Source: WJKG01 sp964627305 (lineage in GTDB: Bacteria > Zixibacteria > MSB-5A5 > GN15 > FEB-12). From it: a stretch of DNA of 64,000 nt. A program made the position numbers and the translations under genes. The notes beneath the pieces were generated by a model, which was not told the DNA's origin, searched no databases, and was given only the letters and a program-made list of their open reading frames with translations. Every line of letters begins with the position of its first letter. Within the stretch, counting starts at the first letter, position 1. The stretch lies in NCBI GenBank assembly GCA_964627305.1, contig CAZVHP010000010.1, positions 30,464 through 94,463 of the forward strand, read 5' to 3'. Positions 18,393-27,929 of this stretch are shown in pieces.

Positions 18393-18986
18393 CTATCCTG
18401 TCCCGGGCTCTTCTTTGGGACGCACACCCGGCTTGTTTACTATCTGCACCACTGTTGCCTGCGGACCTTTGTCACCTGATCCTTCTGAGAAGCTGACACC
18501 GGTCCCAACTGTCAGCCGGGTGAAGTCATTCGATGTTACCGCATTCTGATGAAAGTACACGCGCCGCCCATCCATCGTGCGGAGAAACCCGTGTCCATCT
18601 TCCGGACGCAACTCCTCCACGATCGCCATTGCCTGCTGGTCCGGATGGGTCTTGACCTCGCCCCGCTGCTTCTCGGTGATCCGCTTGATCTGAATCTCGG
18701 CCGCATCGAATGACTCACGAATGAGCGTCGCCAGTGCCTGATCCACATCGTCAGGCGGTGTGGTCTTGTCCACCACAACCTTTCGAGCAGGTGGCACGTT
18801 TATCGTAATCCGTACCCGGAAGGGGTTACCGGTGTTCTGGCTGCTCGGCTTGCGTTCCAGGAACACCTCGCCGCTGGTGATGCTGTCGCAGAAGCGCTCC
18901 ATCTTGTCCATCCGATGGAGAATCAATTGCTCCAGTTCCTCGGTGCGAGCTATGTCGCGAAAGGTCGTTTCGAGCGGTATCTGCAT
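18393..18986 (-). CDS. Ribosome hibernation factor (HPF/RaiA)-like domain fused to a cold-shock domain
   Basis: A 197-residue two-domain protein. Residues 1-105 match the HPF/YfiA/RaiA fold (MQIPLETTFRDIARTEELEQLILHR...FRVRITINVPPARKVVV...DVDQALATLIRESFDAAEIQI). Residues 120-190 match a cold-shock OB fold (AIVEELRPEDGHGFLRTMDGRRVYFHQNAV...FTRLTVGTGVSFSEGSGDKGPQATVV), with the RNA-binding aromatic GF and VYFHQ stretches kept. HPF proteins bind the 30S decoding site and inactivate ribosomes; the cold-shock part would add RNA binding. The start at 18986 has GGAGG 8 bases upstream. It is next to a small membrane protein and a BON protein, supporting a stress or dormancy role. Confidence 0.85.
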   Translation of the reverse strand: MQIPLETTFRDIARTEELEQLILHRMDKMERFCDSITSGEVFLERKPSSQNTGNPFRVRITINVPPARKVVVDKTTPPDDVDQALATLIRESFDAAEIQIKRITEKQRGEVKTHPDQQAMAIVEELRPEDGHGFLRTMDGRRVYFHQNAVTSNDFTRLTVGTGVSFSEGSGDKGPQATVVQIVNKPGVRPKEEPGTG

Positions 18987-18987
18987 C

Positions 18988-19290
18988 TTAACTGCCTCCA
19001 TCATCGGAATCTTCATCATTGCAGTATGTCTTGGCCAACTGGTCAATGCTCACGTACGTGCGAGCCGACAACCAGCCCCCCGCAAACCCGTTAGCAAACG
19101 CCGCTACCATCCCCACGGCGCTGCCGGCCACCGTTGTCAGCAGTCCTCGGCCAATGCGATCCAGGCCCAGTGATGTGCGCCTGCTCTGATCGCGACGAAT
19201 GGCCCACCAGGTCAAGGCGGCCTGGCTCGCCAGCCAGATCACACCGCCCCCTATTGCAAAAGTCCGTGCCTTCAATGTCATGTCCGTCAT
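18988..19290 (-). CDS. Small membrane protein of unknown function
   Basis: A 100-residue protein with two hydrophobic segments (FAIGGGVIWLASQAALTWWAI and TTVAGSAVGMVAAFANGFAGGWL) rich in small residues, separated by a basic loop, and an acidic C-terminus (CNDEDSDDGGS). I do not recognise a family. Its stop lies one base before the HPF-type start, so the pair is probably co-expressed. A second ATG three codons in could be the real start because AGGGAG is very close to the first ATG. Confidence 0.6.
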   Translation of the reverse strand: MTDMTLKARTFAIGGGVIWLASQAALTWWAIRRDQSRRTSLGLDRIGRGLLTTVAGSAVGMVAAFANGFAGGWLSARTYVSIDQLAKTYCNDEDSDDGGS

Positions 19291-19377
19291 ACTCCCTGTT
19301 GGTGTCGCTCCTGAAGTGCCCCTCCCTCAGGATGGTACTCAATTCCGCGCTGATGACCCGTAACCAGGGCCGCCACG

Positions 19378-20931
19378 CTACTCATAACTGTCGGGACCAA
19401 GGTCTACTATCAGAGCGTTCTCTACGGCGGCCGCACCACCCTTGTAAGCCCTGGCCGTTGCCTCTATCCGCTCGGTCCACGTGCCGACTGTCCCCGTCAG
19501 CGTAACCACCCCGTTCTCGACATCAACATTGATTTCCTCGGCGTCGACAAACGGACTCCACCACAGCTCGTCTTCCACCATCTGTTCGATCGCAGAATCA
19601 GCGTACGCAATGCCGACATCACCAGGAACCTCGTACCAGTCATAGTTGTAAGGGTACCACCAGTCGTGATCAATATGCCGATCGTAAACGAGAGCCCCCG
19701 CAGGCGCATCCACAGCCAGTCTGTTGTCAACGGCTGCAACACCGCCTACCTGAGCGGCGATGTCGTCTGCCTGTGCCTTGTCGAAATAGGAGTCAACGCT
19801 GCCGCTGATCCTGACGGTGCCATCGGAGACGGTGACCACCGTGTTGTAGGCACCCACATAGGGATCGCGTTTCAGGGCTTTGCGTACGTCAGCCGCAATG
19901 GCACTGTCGGGTCTGTCCTCTCCCGGGACGACATCTATCACATTCTCCACTGTCCAGACGCCCACCGTATTGTGTGCAACCTGGCTGGCGGCGCGCTTCG
20001 CCTTCAGATTGTCCACCTTGCCGCTCAAGCTCACATCGCCACTGTCAATCATCACCATGATGTCTGTAGCTGCCACGCGGGGATCGTAGAACAACGCGTC
20101 TGCAAGTGCGCCCTCTATGTCTTCGTCTTCCTTGGGCAGGTACTTGGTTTTGCGGAAGCGTTCGTCGCGTGCCCAGGACTCCACCTTCAAGTCGTCGGCC
20201 TTGACGTCACCGACATTGGCAACCCAGGCGTCGGACACCGCATAACGCTTCTCAGCTGCGCTCCCCACAATCCCGGACAGCGCTACCATGCCGTCAACAA
20301 CCGAAATATCTATCAACTCATCATCAACCAACACGTCCCAACGTAGCCTCTCACGGATCTCCGCCGCTATCTCAGAATCAGGCCGATCTTGCTCGTAATC
20401 CACCGTGATCTCATTGACAACATCCTTCACGCCACTCACACTGCCGGCAACCTTCTGTGCCAACTGCTTCTCATACCACGAGTTGACACCCCCGCGCAGT
20501 GCTATGACGCCATCTGCCACGTCCATCTCTATTCCCCACGGGCCTGTCGCTGGATTAGTAGCCAACGCCATCATAACATCCGCTCGAATCTGGGCATCGC
20601 TGCGCTCCGGCGTCCAAACGGATATGTTGTTAACGACGGATCTGACTCCCCTGATCGTCTCCGCCAGGCGCGCCGCACGCTCTTTGGCGAGGATATTGTC
20701 CACCATTCCAGACAAAGCGACCACCCCGTCATCGGTGATTACCTCGATTTTGTGACCGCCTGTTGCTGCGTCACTGGCCAGCCTTTCTTGCACGACCAGC
20801 GTGATGTCCGCATCCGACATCTGGGCACAATGGGACATCGCGGGAATCAGGCCGATCAGAAAGAACACCGACACAGCGATAACCGACACTAACGCACCGC
20901 TCCGGCCAACCTGACTTGGAATTCGTAGCAT
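19378..20931 (-). CDS. Exported protein with six BON domains
   Basis: A 517-residue protein with an N-terminal signal or anchor helix (SGALVSVIAVSVFFLIGLIPAMSHCAQ) and six consecutive BON domains of about 68-80 residues each. Each unit starts with D-x-x-I and ends in ...GV..V.N.I.V, with the central V-(A/S/T)-L-x-G strand turn; the third copy is the most divergent. BON domains bind phospholipid membranes and are frequent in OsmY-type osmotic-stress proteins. A Trp/Tyr-rich insert (DHDWWYPYNYDWYEVPGD) separates domains five and six. I chose the start at 20931, with AGGAGG upstream and the signal peptide directly after it; the open frame extends 71 codons further without similarity. It is probably periplasmic and envelope-protective. 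Confidence 0.88.
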   Translation of the reverse strand: MLRIPSQVGRSGALVSVIAVSVFFLIGLIPAMSHCAQMSDADITLVVQERLASDAATGGHKIEVITDDGVVALSGMVDNILAKERAARLAETIRGVRSVVNNISVWTPERSDAQIRADVMMALATNPATGPWGIEMDVADGVIALRGGVNSWYEKQLAQKVAGSVSGVKDVVNEITVDYEQDRPDSEIAAEIRERLRWDVLVDDELIDISVVDGMVALSGIVGSAAEKRYAVSDAWVANVGDVKADDLKVESWARDERFRKTKYLPKEDEDIEGALADALFYDPRVAATDIMVMIDSGDVSLSGKVDNLKAKRAASQVAHNTVGVWTVENVIDVVPGEDRPDSAIAADVRKALKRDPYVGAYNTVVTVSDGTVRISGSVDSYFDKAQADDIAAQVGGVAAVDNRLAVDAPAGALVYDRHIDHDWWYPYNYDWYEVPGDVGIAYADSAIEQMVEDELWWSPFVDAEEINVDVENGVVTLTGTVGTWTERIEATARAYKGGAAAVENALIVDLGPDSYE

Positions 20932-21322
20932 AGGTAGTATGCCTCCTGCAGAGTTTACCGATTTGACTTCCGTTTCTTCTTCGCTCCTCAAAAAGCAAGA
21001 CCGATGCCGTCCGTGTGCGATGTCAGCGAACGCATTGTATGACAACAGTATGCAGTGACTCCTGGCAAGTGAGCAACAAGCCCCATTCCGCCTGACCCGC
21101 CCTTTTGTACTTGGCCGGCACAGGTAGTTGCCGCCACTCTGCAAGATAGGTACACCCCCCGACCACCCGTAACCTGCGACCCATCGTTGCCAGTTGACTC
21201 GCTTAAAAAAGGGCGGAACAAGAACCCCTCAGCACATGTACTGCATATGGACCCCACTGATTGGCGTTCGCTGATAGCGTCGTTGCCGATGTGAGCTCAT
21301 CACGCCCTTTGCTGGTGCACCG
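20932..21322. other. Intergenic region between BON gene and the glgB promoter
   Basis: About 390 bases between divergently transcribed genes. It should contain the promoter of the BON gene, but I could not pick out a convincing -35/-10 pair or a sigma-54 site. No further gene was recognised. Confidence 0.4.
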
Positions 21323-21351
21323 TTGACACTCGCATTGTAATCGCGTACCAA
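21323..21351 (+). promoter_or_regulatory. Probable sigma-70 promoter of the glucan/trehalose operon
   Basis: TTGACA at 21323-21328, a 17-base spacer, and TACCAA at 21346-21351, about 150 bases before the GTG start of glgB. The -35 box is consensus and the -10 box is weaker. Confidence 0.5.
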
Positions 21352-21503
21352 TAGTGGAGCCGGAGCAGCGAACGCCCGACAAGTGAACTAAACGGGAAGC
21401 ATTCAATGGCGATCGATAGACTACTCATTTGGTCGTGTATCGCCACTGTCATGAGCGTGCTTGTCCGGTGCGCTGCGAGGAACACTTCACAGGAAAGATT
21501 GCA

Positions 21504-23498
21504 GTGAGCAAACAATCAGCAAAAGCTTCGACAGGAAAGGCGACAGCAGTGCACGAGGCGAATGACAAAGTTATTCACGGACCATCGCTGATCACAGAGC
21601 ACGATGTGTACTTGTTCAGACAGGGCAGCCACTATCAGCTCTATGATAAGCTCGGCTCGCATCCGATGGAGGTCGATGGCGTTAAGGGTGTCTACTTCGC
21701 CGTCTGGGCACCCAATGCCCGCAAGGTGACTGTCATGGGCGATTTCAATTTCTGGAATCGTGACACCCATGAACTCGGCGTCCGCTGGGACAGCTCCGGC
21801 ATCTGGGAGGGATTCATCCCCAATATCAAGACTGGCACCAATTACAAATACCATGTCGTCTCCGGCAGCAATATGTGGGCGGGCGACAAGGGCGATCCCT
21901 TCGCCTTCTGCTGGGAACTGTCGCCCCGGACCGCCTCGACCGTGTGGGAACTCGATTATGACTGGGGCGACCGGCAGTGGATGCAGGACCGACACCGGGT
22001 CAATGCTCTTGATGGACCGATCTCTGTCTACGAGGTCCATCTTGGCTCCTGGCAGCGTGTTCCCGAAGAAGGAAACCGGTGGCTGACCTACCGCGAACTG
22101 GCCCCCAAACTCGCCGAATATGTCAACGACATGGGCTTCACCCACGTTGAGTTTATGCCCGCAACCGAGCACCCGTTCTATGGTTCCTGGGGATACCAGA
22201 CGGTCGGATACTATGCCCCCACCACCCGGTTCGGCACTCCTCAGGACTTCATGTATCTCATCGACTACCTGCACCAGAACGGTATCGGAGTCATTATGGA
22301 TATCGTCCCGTCGCACTTCCCCTCCGATGAACACGGACTTGTCTATTTCGATGGCACACACCTGTTCGAGCATGAAGATACGCGCAAGGGTTTTCATCCG
22401 GACTGGAAAAGCTACATCTTCAATTACGGCCGCAACGAGGTCAGGAACTTCCTGATCAGCAGTGCCTTGTTCTGGCTCGACAAGTACCATATCGACGGCC
22501 TCCGCATCGATGCTGTCGCCAGTATGCTCTACTTGGACTACTCCCGTAATGAGGGCGAGTGGATTCCCAACGAATACGGTGGTCGCGAGAACCTCGAAGC
22601 CATCAGTTTCCTCCGTCGAATGAACGAAGTTATCTACGAGCGCTACCCCGATGTTCAGACCATTGCCGAGGAGTCAACAGCATGGCCGATGGTTTCGCGT
22701 CCTCTGTATGTTGGCGGACTGGGGTTCGGTATGAAGTGGAACATGGGCTGGATGCACGACACGCTCACCTACTTCAGCAAGGATCCGGTCTATCGCAAAC
22801 ATCATCAGAACAACCTCACTTTCAGCCTTTTGTATGCCTTTACTGAGAATTTCAAGCTGCCGCTTTCACACGATGAAGTCGTTCATGGCAAGGGCTCGCT
22901 CCTGAGCAAGATGCCCGGCGATCATTGGCAGAAACGTGCCAACCTGCGCCTGCTGTTCGGTTACATGTGGACTCATCCCGGGAAGAAACTGCTCTTCATG
23001 GGTGGCGAGGTAGGTCAGTGGGAGGAATGGAATCACGAGGGCAGTGTCTCATGGCACCTGCTGGACTATCAGGAGCACCGCGGTATTCAGCAGTGGCTTC
23101 GGGACCTGAATCATTACTATCGCCGTCAACCTGCTCTGTATGAGCGGGACTTCCATTACGAGGGCTTCCAGTGGATCGACTGCAACGACATCGACAACTG
23201 CATTCTCTCCTATCTGCGGCGTGACGGCCAGGGTCGGCCAACGGTCGTCGTCGTGGCCAACTTCACGCCGGTTGTCAGGCATGGCTACAAGGTCGGTGTC
23301 CCGCTTGCCGGCCACTGGGACGAAGTCCTCAACAGCGATGCCGAAGTCTATGGCGGCAGCGACCAAGGTAACTGCGGCGGCCTTCACACCCAGCCGCGCG
23401 CGCTGCATGGCTTCGATCAATCGGTCGAACTGACCCTGCCGCCATTGGGAATTGTCGTACTCGAATACCAGGGCAACGACGGTTACCAGGGGACTTGA
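21504..23498 (+). CDS. glgB: 1,4-alpha-glucan branching enzyme
   Basis: A 664-residue GH13 enzyme that introduces alpha-1,6 branches into glycogen. An N-terminal CBM48-type domain (VYFAVWAPNARKVTVMGDFNFW) precedes the catalytic barrel: MPATEHPFYGSWGYQ, the nucleophile region GLRIDAVASMLYLDYSR, the acid/base region QTIAEEST and the transition-state stabiliser LPLSHDEVVHGKGSL. The all-beta C-domain ends at ...LPPLGIVVLEY. I chose the GTG at 21504, preceded by AGGAAAG; the open frame reaches a TTG at 21429 without a site. It is the first gene of a same-strand glucan and trehalose cluster and would make or remodel the polymer used by the downstream TreY. Confidence 0.95.
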   Translation: MSKQSAKASTGKATAVHEANDKVIHGPSLITEHDVYLFRQGSHYQLYDKLGSHPMEVDGVKGVYFAVWAPNARKVTVMGDFNFWNRDTHELGVRWDSSGIWEGFIPNIKTGTNYKYHVVSGSNMWAGDKGDPFAFCWELSPRTASTVWELDYDWGDRQWMQDRHRVNALDGPISVYEVHLGSWQRVPEEGNRWLTYRELAPKLAEYVNDMGFTHVEFMPATEHPFYGSWGYQTVGYYAPTTRFGTPQDFMYLIDYLHQNGIGVIMDIVPSHFPSDEHGLVYFDGTHLFEHEDTRKGFHPDWKSYIFNYGRNEVRNFLISSALFWLDKYHIDGLRIDAVASMLYLDYSRNEGEWIPNEYGGRENLEAISFLRRMNEVIYERYPDVQTIAEESTAWPMVSRPLYVGGLGFGMKWNMGWMHDTLTYFSKDPVYRKHHQNNLTFSLLYAFTENFKLPLSHDEVVHGKGSLLSKMPGDHWQKRANLRLLFGYMWTHPGKKLLFMGGEVGQWEEWNHEGSVSWHLLDYQEHRGIQQWLRDLNHYYRRQPALYERDFHYEGFQWIDCNDIDNCILSYLRRDGQGRPTVVVVANFTPVVRHGYKVGVPLAGHWDEVLNSDAEVYGGSDQGNCGGLHTQPRALHGFDQSVELTLPPLGIVVLEYQGNDGYQGT

Positions 23499-23668
23499 GA
23501 ACAGCAACTGAGCGTCGCGGAGCCTCAGGTTGTCCGCAGCCAGAGCGGCACCAGGCAAGGGAATGATCTCGCGATGCAGAAGAGTTTAAGGATGAACACG
23601 ATCTTGCATTGGCCCGGTCTGCATTCAGACACGTACCCGGCACGGTGCACTCCAGAGAGGCGCGCCGC

Positions 23669-25498
23669 ATGAAAGCAGGCGCCTTCTGCATAGATAATGG
23701 CAGATGCCGATTCGTCGTTTGGGCACCACGCCACCAGTCGGCGACCGTGCTGATTACGCACCCGCGCGAACACACTCTGCCTCTTCGGAAAGCAGATCAT
23801 GGATACTTCGTCGGTGAGTACGACAATCTCGGCCATGGCGCCCGTTACCTGATCCAGCTCGACAGCGCCACGCCACGCCCCGATCCGGCCTCGCGCTCCC
23901 AGCCCGAGGGCGTCCATGAAGCCTCGGAGGTGATCGACCACTCTCTTTTCGCGTGGTCCGATCAGGAATGGCAGTGTCCGCCACTGGACCAAATGATCAT
24001 GTATGAACTGCATATCGGCACATTCTCCCCCTCGGGCGACTTCGAGGGGGTCATCACACGGTTGGCCGATCTGCGTGATCTCGGAATCAACGCCATCGAG
24101 CTTATGCCTGTGGCCGCCTTTCCGGGAAACCGAAACTGGGGATACGACGGCGTCTACCCCTACGCCGTCCAGGAATCCTACGGCGGTCCCGCCGGTCTCA
24201 AGCGGCTGGTCAATGCCGCCCATCTGAGCGGAATCGCAATCATTCTGGATGTTGTCTACAACCACCTCGGCCCCGAGGGCAACTACCTGCATGAGTTCGG
24301 TCCGTACTTCACGGACAAGTACCGTTCCCCCTGGGGCTGGGCTGTCAACTTCGATGATGCCGGCAGCGATCAGGTTCGTGAATACTTCATCAACAACGCC
24401 CTTGCCTGGTTCGAGGACTATCATATCGATGCTCTTCGTCTTGATGCCATCCATGGTATCTTCGACATGAGCGCCACCCCGTTCCTGCAGCAACTGGCCG
24501 AGCGCACCGACGAGTATGCCCGGCGCGCCGGCCGAGCCGCGTATCTGATTGCCGAAAGCGATTTGAACGACGCCCGCGTCATTCGACCGCGACCGCGAGG
24601 GGGCTATGGGATACCCTGTCAGTGGTGCGACGACTTTCACCACGCCCTGCACACTCTGCTCACCGGCGAAGGTACCGGCTATTATGCCGATTTCGGTCAA
24701 CTCGAGGACCTTGCTACGGCCTATCGCCAGGGGTATGTCTATAACGGGCGCTATTCCATCTTCCGTGACCGACAACACGGCAACACCACTGAGGGGTGCA
24801 CGGCCGACCAGTTCGTTGTCTTCTCCCAGAATCACGATCAGGTCGGCAATCGCCTGAAAGGTGACCGCCTGTCAACGCTGGTTGACTTCGAGACCCTCAA
24901 AGTGGCCGCCGGGGCTATGCTCATCAGCGCCAACATACCCATGCTGTGGATGGGGGAGGAGTACGCCGAGCCGGCACCGTTCCCCTATTTCATCAGTCAC
25001 GGGGATCCGGACCTCGTCGAGGCCGTCAGAAAGGGCCGAGTTGAGGAGTTCAGGCACTTCGGCTGGCAGGAGACCCCGCCCGAACCGCAGGCCGAAGACA
25101 CTTTCAAAAGCGCCCGCCTCAACTGGTCATTGCGCCAGACAGGGAAGCACTCGCTTCTGCTGGCGTTTTACAAACGACTGATTGACCTGCGCCGCACCAT
25201 CGCCGCCCTGGCCGTCCCTGACACGGAGGCACTCGCGGTTGAGGCCGACCCCTCCCGACCGGTGCTGGCTGTGCGGCGAACGCAACCGGACAGCGAGATA
25301 CTGTGCATTCTCTGTCTGTCCGACGAAGAAGCACACGTCCATCCCCGTTTGCTCGCCGGCGCGTACAACCTGCTGCTCGATTCGGCCGACCCACGCTGGG
25401 GCGGCCCGGGATCCACCGCGCCGGCAACTCTGCGGACCGGGGAGGGGCTGCTGTGCGCTCCGTGGAGCATTGTACTCTATCACAAGGGAAGAAAATGA
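23669..25498 (+). CDS. treZ: Malto-oligosyltrehalose trehalohydrolase
   Basis: A 609-residue GH13 enzyme releasing trehalose from maltooligosyl-trehalose. An N-terminal beta domain (CRFVVWAPRHQSATVLI) is followed by the barrel with LPVAAFPGNRNWGYDGVYPYAVQESYGG-type residues, the nucleophile in ALRLDAIHGIFD, the acid/base in LIAESDLND and the stabiliser in VFSQNHDQVGNR. The start at 23669 has GAGAGG upstream and removes 20 unmatched codons of open frame. The stop overlaps the next start as ATGA. Together with TreY it forms the TreYZ route from glycogen to trehalose, used for osmotic or desiccation protection. Confidence 0.95.
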   Translation: MKAGAFCIDNGRCRFVVWAPRHQSATVLITHPREHTLPLRKADHGYFVGEYDNLGHGARYLIQLDSATPRPDPASRSQPEGVHEASEVIDHSLFAWSDQEWQCPPLDQMIMYELHIGTFSPSGDFEGVITRLADLRDLGINAIELMPVAAFPGNRNWGYDGVYPYAVQESYGGPAGLKRLVNAAHLSGIAIILDVVYNHLGPEGNYLHEFGPYFTDKYRSPWGWAVNFDDAGSDQVREYFINNALAWFEDYHIDALRLDAIHGIFDMSATPFLQQLAERTDEYARRAGRAAYLIAESDLNDARVIRPRPRGGYGIPCQWCDDFHHALHTLLTGEGTGYYADFGQLEDLATAYRQGYVYNGRYSIFRDRQHGNTTEGCTADQFVVFSQNHDQVGNRLKGDRLSTLVDFETLKVAAGAMLISANIPMLWMGEEYAEPAPFPYFISHGDPDLVEAVRKGRVEEFRHFGWQETPPEPQAEDTFKSARLNWSLRQTGKHSLLLAFYKRLIDLRRTIAALAVPDTEALAVEADPSRPVLAVRRTQPDSEILCILCLSDEEAHVHPRLLAGAYNLLLDSADPRWGGPGSTAPATLRTGEGLLCAPWSIVLYHKGRK

Positions 25499-27924
25499 AC
25501 AGATTCGTGTGCTTGCATGGCCACTTCTATCAACCCCCGCGCGAGAACCCCTGGCTTGAGGAGGTAGAACTTCAGGATTCAGCCTACCCGTTTCACGACT
25601 GGAATTCGCGTATCACCGCCGAATGCTACGCCCCGAATACGGCCTCTCGCATTCTTGATGATGACCGACGCATCGTCGATATCGTCAACAACTACTCGCG
25701 TATCAGCTTCAACTTCGGCCCAACCCTCCTTTCGTGGATGGAGCGGCATGAGCCGGCAACCTACGCCGCAGTCATTGAAGCCCACCAGCTCAGCAAGGAG
25801 CGCTTCAACGGCCATGGCTCCGCATTGGCGCAGGCCTACAATCACCTCATCATGCCGCTGGCCAACTCGCGCGACAAGCGCACTCAGATCGTCTGGGGAA
25901 TCCGCGACTTCCAGCAGCGCCTCGGTGATCGACCCGAAGGCATCTGGCTGGCCGAGACGGCGGTAGATATCGAGACCCTTGAACTGTGCGCTGAATACGG
26001 TATCCGCTTCACGATCCTCGCTCCCCGGCAGGCCAAACGCGTCCGCAAGATCGGCGCCAGGGAGTGGCACGACGTCAGTGGCGATGCAGTCGACCCGCGG
26101 CGCGCCTACCGTTGTAACCTGCCCTCGGGAAAGCACATCGCCCTGTTCTTCTATGACGGGCCCGTGTCTCAGGATGTCGCCTTCGGCGGCGTCCTCGATG
26201 ACGGGCATCACTTCGCCCGACGCCTCCTCGACACGTTCGATGACCAGCCCAATGGCCCCCAGTTTGTGCACGTCGCCACCGACGGCGAAACGTATGGTCA
26301 CCACCACCGCTTCGGAGATATGGCCCTTGCCTACTGCCTGTACAGCATCGAGCAAACCGAGGATGTCGAACTGACTATCTACGCCGACTTCCTTGATCGC
26401 TATCCCCCCGAATGGGAAGCCGAGATATTCGAGAACTCCTCATGGAGCTGCGTTCACGGCGTCGAACGCTGGCGCTCCGATTGCGGCTGCAACTCCGGCG
26501 GGAATCCCGGCTGGCAACAGCAATGGCGGGCCACCCTCCGCGGAGCCATGGACTGGCTGCGCGACAGCCTCGCTCTCATCTATGTTGAACACTCCGAAGG
26601 CCTGATGGACGACCCATGGAAAGCCCGAGACGGCTACATCGATGTCGTACTCAATCGCTCCGACAAGACCATCAACCGCTTCATGTCCGAGTTCGCCAAC
26701 GGCGACCCCTCAGCCGCTTCGCGCGTCAAACTCCTCAAACTGCTTGAAATGCAGCGCCACGCCATGCTGATGTATACCTCCTGCGGCTGGTTCTTCGACG
26801 AAATTTCCGGTATTGAAACCACGCAGGTCATCCGCTATGCCGCCCGCGCCATGCAGCTTGCCCGCGAGGTCTCCGGAATCGACCTGGAGCCGGCCTACAT
26901 ACGCCTGCTCGAACGCGCCCCATCGAATATCCCCGATCTAAAAGACGGCGCGGAAATCTATCGCCGCTACGTGCAGCCGGGCATCGTCGACATGGCCCGA
27001 GTCGGTGCACATTATGCCGTTTCATCCCTGTTCTCTGGCCAGTCCGAGGCTGACGGCGATATCTACGCCTACCACGTGCGAAGTGAGTCCTTTGAGCGGC
27101 GCGAACTGGGCCGCCAGCGGGTAGTCGTCGGCAAAGCGATGCTCAAGTCACGGATCACTTTCGAGGAAACTCCGGTGCACTTTGGCGCCGTCCACCTCGG
27201 TGAACACAATCTCCTCGGTGGTGTGCGAGCGAACATGCCGGCGGAAGACTTCCAGTCCACACAGCAGAAGATTCTCGATGCCTTTGAACACAGCAACCTC
27301 GCCGAAGTCATGTTCCTGATCAACGAACACCTAGGCGACGAAACCTACTCGCTGAGCCACTTGTTCAAGGACGAGCAGCGCGAGGTCATGCGCCAGATTA
27401 TTGAGGAGATGCTTGTTGAGGTCGAACATATGTATCGCCAGGCCTATCATCGCCACTACGCGCTGGTGCAGGCAACCTCCGGGATGAACATACCCCTGCC
27501 GCAGGTGCTCTCCACAACCGTCTCCTTCGTGCTCAACAGCGACATCCGTCAGGCCCTCAGCCGCAAAGAGCTCGACCTGAATGAACTCAGCCGGCTCTTC
27601 AATGAGGCCAGACGCCTGAATGTCGATCTCGAACAGACCAGGATCGCATTCCTGGCCAGCGAACACGTGATCGCCCTCATGGAGGCACTTCAGCGTGATC
27701 CCGAGAACATCTCCCTGATGCAGACTCTGGAGCAATTGCTCACTCTTTCTGCGGGGGCCGGGCTTGATCTGGATGTCTGGCAGGCGCAGAACCGCTACTT
27801 CAAAATGGCCAGAGAAGGAACACGCGCCACCGCTGCGGTCGGTGCTCCCGACGATCACGAAAACGCGACCCCGTTGCAGGCGGCCTTTGACCGTCTCGCA
27901 CAGGCCCTCAAGGTGAGTCTGTAA
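25495..27924 (+). CDS. GH57/DUF3536 family protein, probable alpha-glucan-active glycosidase
   Basis: An 809-residue protein. The N-terminal ~430 residues carry the glycoside hydrolase 57 pattern: HGHFYQPPRENPW at the very start, the probable nucleophile region GIWLAETAVDIETLELCAEYGI, and ATDGETYGHHHRFGDMAL with the acidic residues of GH57 motif 4. The C-terminal half is the DUF3536 helical region. Family members are annotated as amylases or branching/debranching-like enzymes, but the activity of this subgroup is not established. The start is fixed by the ATGA overlap with treZ. Being sandwiched between treZ and treY suggests it prepares the glucan chain ends, perhaps as the debranching step that otherwise needs GlgX/TreX. 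Confidence 0.87.
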   Translation: MNRFVCLHGHFYQPPRENPWLEEVELQDSAYPFHDWNSRITAECYAPNTASRILDDDRRIVDIVNNYSRISFNFGPTLLSWMERHEPATYAAVIEAHQLSKERFNGHGSALAQAYNHLIMPLANSRDKRTQIVWGIRDFQQRLGDRPEGIWLAETAVDIETLELCAEYGIRFTILAPRQAKRVRKIGAREWHDVSGDAVDPRRAYRCNLPSGKHIALFFYDGPVSQDVAFGGVLDDGHHFARRLLDTFDDQPNGPQFVHVATDGETYGHHHRFGDMALAYCLYSIEQTEDVELTIYADFLDRYPPEWEAEIFENSSWSCVHGVERWRSDCGCNSGGNPGWQQQWRATLRGAMDWLRDSLALIYVEHSEGLMDDPWKARDGYIDVVLNRSDKTINRFMSEFANGDPSAASRVKLLKLLEMQRHAMLMYTSCGWFFDEISGIETTQVIRYAARAMQLAREVSGIDLEPAYIRLLERAPSNIPDLKDGAEIYRRYVQPGIVDMARVGAHYAVSSLFSGQSEADGDIYAYHVRSESFERRELGRQRVVVGKAMLKSRITFEETPVHFGAVHLGEHNLLGGVRANMPAEDFQSTQQKILDAFEHSNLAEVMFLINEHLGDETYSLSHLFKDEQREVMRQIIEEMLVEVEHMYRQAYHRHYALVQATSGMNIPLPQVLSTTVSFVLNSDIRQALSRKELDLNELSRLFNEARRLNVDLEQTRIAFLASEHVIALMEALQRDPENISLMQTLEQLLTLSAGAGLDLDVWQAQNRYFKMAREGTRATAAVGAPDDHENATPLQAAFDRLAQALKVSL

Positions 27925-27929
27925 CGCTC

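Noticed and set aside
23525..24835. 436-codon minus-strand open frame antisense to treZ
   Set aside because: treZ on the plus strand carries all catalytic motifs; the antisense frame is a codon-bias shadow.
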